DNA of 56,811 nucleotides from Tubiluchus corallicola. Taxonomy: Eukaryota; Priapulida; Priapulimorpha; Priapulimorphida; Tubiluchidae. Location of the stretch: NCBI GenBank assembly GCA_030141605.1, contig JAQGDQ010001186.1, positions 1 through 56,811 on the forward strand. The letters are read 5' to 3'. Each line of letters begins with the position of its first letter. The first letter of the stretch is position 1. The position numbers and the translations under genes are program-made. The notes beneath the pieces were generated by a model that had not been told where the DNA came from, searched no databases, and saw only the letters and a list, made by a program, of their open reading frames with translations. Shown piece after piece: positions 45,401 through 54,414 of the stretch.

Positions 45401-47194
45401 TTTATTGTTTACTATTTATTGTTTACAGGACTTAATTCTCCACCCAGTAGCTGGACCTTGTTTATTGTTTACTATTTATTGTTTACAGGGCTTAATTCTC
45501 CACCCAGTAGCTGGACCGTGTTTATTGTTACTATTTATTGTTTACAGGACTTAATTCTCCACCCAGTAGCTGGTCCGTGTTTATTATTTACGATTTATTG
45601 TTTACAGGGCTTAATTCTCCACCCAGTAGCTGGGCCGTGTTTATTGTTACTATTTATTGTTTACAGGGCTTAATTCTCCACCCAGTAGCTGGACCGTGTT
45701 TATTGTTTACTATTTATTGTTTACAGGACTTAATTCTCCACCCAGTAGCTGGTCCGTGTTTATTATTTACGATTTATTGTTTACAGGGCTTAATTCTCCA
45801 CCCAGTAGCTGGACCTTGTTTAATTTAGACCGTCAGACTAGAGCTCTGGTAGCTAAAGATGCGGACCTGTACTTGCTTGACCAGAATGGACATTGTCAAC
45901 AACAGGTAATATCTGTGCCATCTTGGCCATTCAAACGTTAAATGAAAGATCTTAATATTTAGTCTCTTCTCGTTCAAGTTTTACTTTTCTATCCTTCTGT
46001 CTCGGAAGACAATGGAGTGTGCGCCAAGAGAGTTAGTTATTGATCACATTGATGGAGCTGCAGCGTCGACTGTGGCTGAGCAATCCGATCCTTGAACGTC
46101 TCCAGGGCGCACGCCTGGGCAAGGTGTATGGAGATCCTGAGTTGCCCAGACAACAGGAACCCCCTCTCTTCCTCCCTGGTGTAGTCCAAAGGAAAGCGGA
46201 GCGATATGTTTGGCACCAGGTTGGCTGCAGCAGCTGCCGGAGTCAGTGAGCATGCTGCACTGGTCCGCCTCCGGGGCTCCACTCCTGATTTGGAAGGTTT
46301 ATTCCTCTACACATGACCGTTGGGTCACCACTTGACCCCTCTAGCCATTGGCTGCTTGTGCAGCTCCTCCGCCTAATGTCGAGATACAGTGTGGGCATCC
46401 CGCAGGCCTACAGCACTTGGTATTCATAGGCGGTCACCCATCCAAGTACTAACCAGACTCTATGTTGCTTAACTTCGGTGATCAGACAAGAACCGGTGTT
46501 TTCAACGTGATATGCCCGTAGATAGCTTTACTCTACTAGATACATTACTGTAAAATACTGACATTTTTATTCATTGTCTGTTTTGACTCCATTCCTGCGT
46601 TTTAACAAACTGAGGCACAAAATACCAGAAGATGATAAAGTTTCACCTTTCCTTCCTCTTACTTTTAAGTTTTTTCTGTTTTCTCCAGTTTCCGGAATTT
46701 GTTAAACCGGTCAAGGCAATCACGGAGATGTCCATTTCACTCAACTGTAAGCACCTGGCGTTGTTCTCGGACGCCGGCGTCATGTGGCTGGGCTCCTCCG
46801 ACCTCAAGGTAAGAAACTGTACGTTTATTGTCAGTAGAAAATTCAGAATTTTAAGTTTTCAGGTTATCACTGAACTAAACTGAGATTTTTCTTGTGCGAT
46901 GATCACTGAGCCTTACTGAAATAACATCAAACTTGCACATCACGAGTTAAAGAAAAAAAATTAATAAAGAAGATGAATGAAAAAGGGATGAGTGAATAAT
47001 AATAATAATAACGACGGCGATGATGATGATGATAATAGTGATGATAATGATGATAACGATGATGATGACGATGATGATGTTGATGGTGATGGTGATGATA
47101 ATAGTGATGATAATGATGACAGCGATGACGATGATGATGGTGATGATGATAATAGCGATGATAATGATGATAGTGATGACGATGACGATGATGG

Positions 47195-47225
<31 letters not shown>

Positions 47226-50200
47226 ATTATATTGCCACTTCGTGTGTTTATTGTTGATGTTCTGTGAGATGGGACTGGGAAAATTGTGTTAAGTCATCGA
47301 CTGAAAAGTGTATTTTTTAACAGTAAAAGTGATATGCTGGGATGAGAATTTTCCGCGGACACGCGGAATTCCGAGTTTTTGGAAGACCAGTAGTGCCAAA
47401 TTTGTAAATCGCGTTGAGAAAATTTTTACGGACCCTAGTACATTATTTCACAAGCTGACCGCTAGGTGACAGGCCGTCACTTTGTTTACATCACGTGCAT
47501 CAGTGTAACCACGTGTATATCTCTATTTATAAAAATATAGAATCAATTGTGCGGAGTTATTTGAGTCAATTGCAGACAGTTTTTATATACTTTTGCATAG
47601 GAGCAGCCAGTACTTAGGCGTTTTTGAGACAATTAGGTATCATGTATCCTTGATAGTTGGGTATTTTAAATTATGCATGAAACAAGGTAATTGATATTTT
47701 AAGTCCACTTAGAGGCTCTCTATGGTTACAAAATTACAATTTCTTGCTGGCTCCCCTTGAACTCCATTGGGGGCCTAGGTGGCCCCAAAACCCCCAGCCT
47801 GTTTCAGAGTTTTTTGCATTTTGTCATTCTCATCCCTGGATATAACGTCACATTTAAATTAGCTCTATTTCAGGCACGTCATGACGTGTTTGTTCTTTGC
47901 AGAATCGCTATTGTGAATTCGACACAAAGTGCGAAGTGAGACCGAAGCAGTTGGTTTGGTGCGGCAAGCGGGCCGTTGTCGCACACTGGGATAAGTTTAT
48001 CCTGCTGGTGGGATTCGAACGAGATTTTATACAGTATCTTTTGAAATGTTCTCATTTGTATTAGCGCTGCTGTGATTGCAAACTTACAATGGCAAAAGTA
48101 ATTAGTCATTTGTATTAGCGCTGCTGTGATTGCAAGCTTACAATGGCAAAAGTAATTAGTCAGTTTTCTGTTAACATTGTTTTTAAAATATTATTTAAAA
48201 TTCATAAATTCAAGTAGTAAAGTCGTTAGTGTTATGTACAGAAAGCTTTCACTATTTCATTCATGTTCCAAAGTCGTTAATTATAAAGAGAATAATAAAG
48301 AGAACATTAACAAGTAAGAAAATAAATAAAACGATAAACAGAAGTTTAGTAATTACGAAGAAGTCAACTTATTGGTAAAAGTACTTTCTCAAATTTCAGA
48401 GATCGAATTCATAACTTAATTAAATTATTTAAATTCATGTAACTTACTTCGTTGGCTCTTCGTCAAGATTTAAAGTTTCTCAAGGTACGAATTTGGTTAT
48501 AACTAAACGCTGTTCTTAACTATAACACAATAACGACAAAAAACATTGCTGTAAATAAAAACGCGACCATCATTGTTCTCCTTCTGTCCTTTCCTCTCCG
48601 CACTGCTCGTAGAGGGCAGCACCTTCCAATAAATAGGTGTCGTTATGCATATTGCAGTTACAGTTAGGTCTGTAGACTGTAGACTCCATTTTGCATGCAA
48701 AGTAGAATGAATACAAGTGTCAAATAGATTTAAGGTATGAATTAGAAGTGTTGAAAAGTCTCTGAATTAACATCATCAGTTCCAGTATGAATATCTGGTG
48801 CTTGTTTCTTATCTGTTGATCAGCTATTCGTACGACGTGCCGCTGCATCTAGTTCCAGAGCTGGACTGCCTGCGAATCATCAGCCAGGAGGCGCACGAGA
48901 TTTTACAAGAAGTGCCCAGTAAGTTGCTTAATTACGGAAACGACAGAATAAGTTCTGTACAATTTAGGAAAGTTTTTTGTACTGCTAGTTAGACCGAACC
49001 CACGTTTTTGTCCCTGGCTATAAAAATTTCGCAATTTTAGAAATAAGTACAAGGAAATCATGTTTTAAAGGAAGACAGGATGATTTTTCATATACCACCC
49101 CGTTTTCAAGTACAACATTTTAACACAATTAATACTGCAGAAGCATTTCTGATAATTAAACAATAGATTAAAAACTTCATTAACGGCGGGCGAGCTCAAC
49201 TATTGAAGACATCACAAACTAACATCATTTTCAACTGCAAAAACATTGCATGAGCGTGTTGCACATGTTTTGCGAAAGAGAAAATTGAAGTACAGCGCTA
49301 CTGTAAGATATTCAATGTGTTGTGCTAAAACTAGACAAGTTTTAAGATAAAAATTCAAATTTCAAATTAACCGCTGTGCTCACGCATGAGCTGTCGAACG
49401 TGTGTAGTTCATCACAAGTTAAGACATCTTAACTGACAGGTACAGCACATGTTTTTGTGAAATGCGTTTCCGAAATGCAGACGCTAGTGCCCGTCTAACT
49501 AGCGAATGGCGAAATGCAAAATTACGTTTCATGGTAATAATTCTTTCACGTAAGTCATTTTTGAAAAAAATAGCCTGTTTCCTTTTGATATTTTAAAGAG
49601 TAGATTGTTTTGACTTGCACTTTAAGATTTGGTCTGGTTTTGCTTTACACACTAAATTATAGATCCTTTAGTCCAGGGGTGTGCAAATTGCGGCCCGCCG
49701 AGAGAATTTGTGCGGCCCGCGAAGAGATTTGTCAACCTAATAAAAGTGCGGCCCGGGCGATTAATTGAGTGTATCCAGCTGAAGTCCGTGCCACGATCCC
49801 AAAGATAGTGCGGGTAGTTTTTTCTACTAGATCGGATGCCATTAACCCTTACAAGACGGTTGTAGCTTAATGTCACTGTACTACACAGACTGTGTGATAC
49901 ACATTACTAATATGCATTGTAATGAAATTACCACTATCTGTCCTGAAAGTAGAAATATATGGTTTGTAATATAAATTTTAATAACTTCTAAAATAGTTTC
50001 TTGAGTGTAGTAGTAATGATGTACGCAGGTCGGATGCAAAAAAAAATCGTTATTAGGCCCTACTGTACTTGGCTCCTTGATCAAACTGCCTGTGGCCTGC
50101 AGGAATTGTGGGAAAGTTTAATGTGGCCCGGCTAGTCAGATAATTTGCACACCCCTGGTTTAATCCTTTTGATGTTGAGATTAAAAACTAAGCACTCTTG

Positions 50201-53200
50201 CATTCCCCACTTAGTAAAACCACGGACGGTAAAATCCAGTCGCATTTTAGAATCATTTCGGCTCTGTTCAGAATTGACTCCACTACAAACTATTGTTAAG
50301 GTATTGCGACAAAGGCAATACCACAGTGAAAATATAAAATCTCTTTTTCAAGCCAATTTTATTACAGGCACGTAGAAACATTTTAAAATTGAACTTATAA
50401 TCTGAAGAAAAGAAATTGATACTTTTGATTTCAGGGTATATAGATAACTGGAGCTTATTAATAAAAGAAACTTTGTCTATATACCATAATAAGCCTTCTC
50501 TTAATGTGCAAAGCAGTTCAATTCTATTAACTTTATTTTCAAACACTTAGCTATTTGTTACTGTATCAATTTCTTTTCTACTGGTCTGCTTAATCATTAC
50601 CTATTTGGCTTCTGTTAAATACATAATTAGTGCATAATTTGCTGTATCAATTTCTTTTCTACTGGTCTGCTTAATCATTACCTATTTGGTTTCTGTTAAA
50701 TACATAATTAGTGCATAATTTACTGTATCAATTTCTTTTCTACTGGTCTGCTTAATCATTACCTATTTGGTTTCTGTTAAATACATAATTAGTGCATAAT
50801 TTACTGTATCAATTTCTTTTCTTCAGGTCTGTTTATTCATTACCTATTTGGTTTCTGTTAAATACATAATTAGTGCATAATTTGCTGTATCAATTTCTTT
50901 TCTACTGGTCTGCTTAATCATTACCTATTTGGTTTCTGTTAAATACATAATTAGTGCATAATTTACTGTATCAATTTCTTTTCTACTGGTCTGCTTAATC
51001 ATTACCTATTTGGCTTCTGTTAAATACTTAATTAGTGCATAATTTACTGTATCAATTTCTTTTCTACTGGTCTGCTTAATCATTACCTATTTGCCTTCTG
51101 TTAAATACATAATTAGTGCATAATTTACTGTATCAATTTCTTTTCTACTGGTCTGCTTAATCATTACCTATTTGCCTTCTGTTAAATACATAATTAGTGC
51201 ATAATTTACTGTATCAATTTCTTTTCTACTGGTCTGCTTAATCATTACCTATTTGGCTTCTGTTAAATACTTAATTAGTGCATAATTTACTGTATCAATT
51301 TCTTTTCTACTGGTCTGCTTAATCATTACCTATTTGCCTTCTGTTAAATACATAATTAGTGCATAATTTACTGTATCAATTTCTTTTCTACTGGTCTGCT
51401 TAATCATTACCTATTTGGCTTCTGTTAAATACATAATTAGTGCATAATTTACTGTATCAATTTCTTTTCTACTGGTCTGCTTATTCATTACCTATTTGGC
51501 TTCTGTTAAATACATAATTAGTGCATAATTTACTGTATCAATTTCTTTTCTACTGGTCTGCTTAATCATTACCAATTTGGCTTCTGTTAAATACATAATT
51601 AGTGCATAATTTACTGTATCAATTTCTTTTCTACTGGTCTGCTTAATCATTACCTATTTGGTTTCTGTTAAATACATAATTAGTGCATAATTTACTGTAT
51701 CAATTTCTTTTCTACTGGTCTGCTTAATCATTACCTATTTGGCTTCTGTTAAATACATAATTAGTGCATAATTTACTGTATCAATTTCTTTTCTACAGGT
51801 CTGCTTAATCATTACCTATTTGGCTTCTGTTAAATACATAATTAGTGCATAATTTACTGTATCAATTTCTTTTCTACTGGTCTGCTTAATCATTACCTAT
51901 TTGGCTTCTGTTAAATACATAATTAGTGCATAATTTACTGTATCAATTTCTTTTCTACTGGTCTGCTTAATCATTACCTATTTGGCTTCTGTTAAATACA
52001 TAATTAGTGCATAATTTACTGTATCAATTTCTTTTCTTCAGGTCTGCTTAATCATTACCTATTTGGCTTCTGTTAAATACATAATTAGTGCGTAATTTAC
52101 TGTATCAATTTCTTTTCTACTGGTCTGCTTATTCATTACCTATTTGGCTTCTGTTAAATACATAATTAGTGCATAATTTGCTGTATCAATTTCTTTTCTA
52201 CTGGTCTGCTTAATCATTACCTATTTGGCTTCTGTTAAATACTTAATAACTTGCTATAAGCTTTTAAATTTACCACTGATGATGACAGCAGCAGCCAGTC
52301 AAAACGTTTGGCATGATTTTAACATTTAACTTTTTCATGTAAAAGCTTTAATTAAGTTATGCTCTTTTAAACTATAAATCTATTTTTGATAGTTTGCCTA
52401 TTTTTTATGATACTAAATCGAGTTTCGTCATAACCTCTCTGTACGTAGAGTTACTAGAGAAAATTTAGTCTGTTGAATGAACATGAATCACTATTGTATG
52501 CTTATATGTGAGTGAGCAGACTGTACTGTGTTTAATTGTGACGTAATGTCAGTTGTTTTCTCAGACTTTACTTAATTATGCATTAGTCTGTGCGGGATCT
52601 TGCTTGGGAACAATAAAAAATGAACTAGGTTAGGTTCTATAGATAGCATTAGTCGCGTTTCTTAGTTACTATTACAATAACATGGGCATTGAAGCGTTGT
52701 CAAGCGTACACAAATGTGTTGTCTCGTACACTCGACCTTTGACATTTTCACGATCATCATCAATCGCTGGAACTGTGAAGGGGCTTATTTGTAGCTACTG
52801 TTCAATGAAATTTAACATTTGCCGCAATTCATCAAATTTTTATCCTCGAGGTCAGCAGGTCATAGGTCAAGGTCATGTAAAATCTTGATTGTATTTGATT
52901 GTTTGTAGGTGTTCAAGTTTGCACATGTGTTTTGGAGTCAGATAATGAAAATGAAGAAATGATACTATTTCACTTTTGCAGAATCTGTCGTCAGCGTGTT
53001 CAAAGCCGGCTCGATGGAACCGGGCGCCATCTTGCTCGGCGCATTCGACGAATTTCGCAAACAAAGCCACAAGGCGGACGAGTACGTGCGCATGATCAAG
53101 GATCAGCTGGAGGAAGGGGTGAACCAATGCATCGAAGCCGCGGGTCACATGTTCGACACGACCACCAGCAAAGAACATCAGAAAAAATTAATGCGGGTGA

Positions 53201-53209
53201 GAAGTGCTG

Positions 53210-53269
<60 letters not shown>

Positions 53270-53318
53270 GTTATTATTATTATTATTATTGGTATTATTA
53301 TTATTATTGTTGTTGTTA

Positions 53319-53365
<47 letters not shown>

Positions 53366-53423
53366 ATTATTGTTATTATTATTATTATTATTATTGTTAT
53401 TATTATTAATAATATTATTGTTA

Positions 53424-53470
<47 letters not shown>

Positions 53471-54344
53471 GCTTTTTCGTTAACTTCTCTATGACTACAT
53501 CGCTATAAGCGTCACGGCAACGAATTTGCAACCACTGTTTGCACTACTGTGGTTCACAATTGTGTGCGTTGTGGGAGATGAGAAAAATAAAGAAAAAAAA
53601 TAAAGATTCAGTTAATTTGTGCTAACATGCTTCCTTTTACTTGGTGCATGTAAAACTGCTTAAATCGCTTAAGTGGCTCAACTCAGAGTTTCCTTTCCGA
53701 TGTCAAGTCCTAAAAAATACCTTGCTAGGGATTTGAACTTGCAAATGCCGATTTACTATATGTTGCTGTTACATTTAAGTTGCTTCTCTATTATTGGCTA
53801 CTCGGAGTTTTGTTAAAAGACAAAAGTGGTTTCTTTCTGATTCTAGGCAGCCAGTTTTGGCAAGTGCTTCGCGGCAGAGATGAACTCGGAAGGCTTCGTC
53901 AGCATGTGTCAGACGCTGCGAGTGTTGAACGCCGTGCGCGAAGAACCAATCGGAATGCCTCTAACATATCTGCAGTATCCTTACTTAAACGTGTGTCAGA
54001 TTGTAGTTTCTGCAGTTGGGCTTGTATGTAATGTAATAATTGTCTACTGCCACCTAGCAGATGTAAAGAAAATTAATTTTACAGTGACGTGTGGCTAAGT
54101 TGCAGAGACCAGCTGATGATGATGTTGATGATGGTGATGGTGATGATGATGATGTGATGGTGATGGTGATGATGATGATGATGGTGATCGTGTGATGGTG
54201 GTGGTGGTGGTGATGGTGATGGTGAAGATGATGATGATGATAATGATGATGATGGTGATGATGTGATGGTGGTGATGGTGATGGTGATGATGTGATGGTG
54301 GTGGTGGTGGTGGTGGTGATGTGATGATGATGGTGATGTGTTGG

Positions 54345-54414
<70 letters not shown>

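Noticed and set aside
43477-45941. Open frames of 612, 409, 184 and 124 codons on the plus strand
   Set aside because: They are translations of the 60-bp array. Only the final segment joins a conserved exon, which belongs to VPS16.
46992-47292. Acidic poly-D protein of about 90 residues
   Set aside because: It is the GAT microsatellite in frame; another frame gives poly-M.
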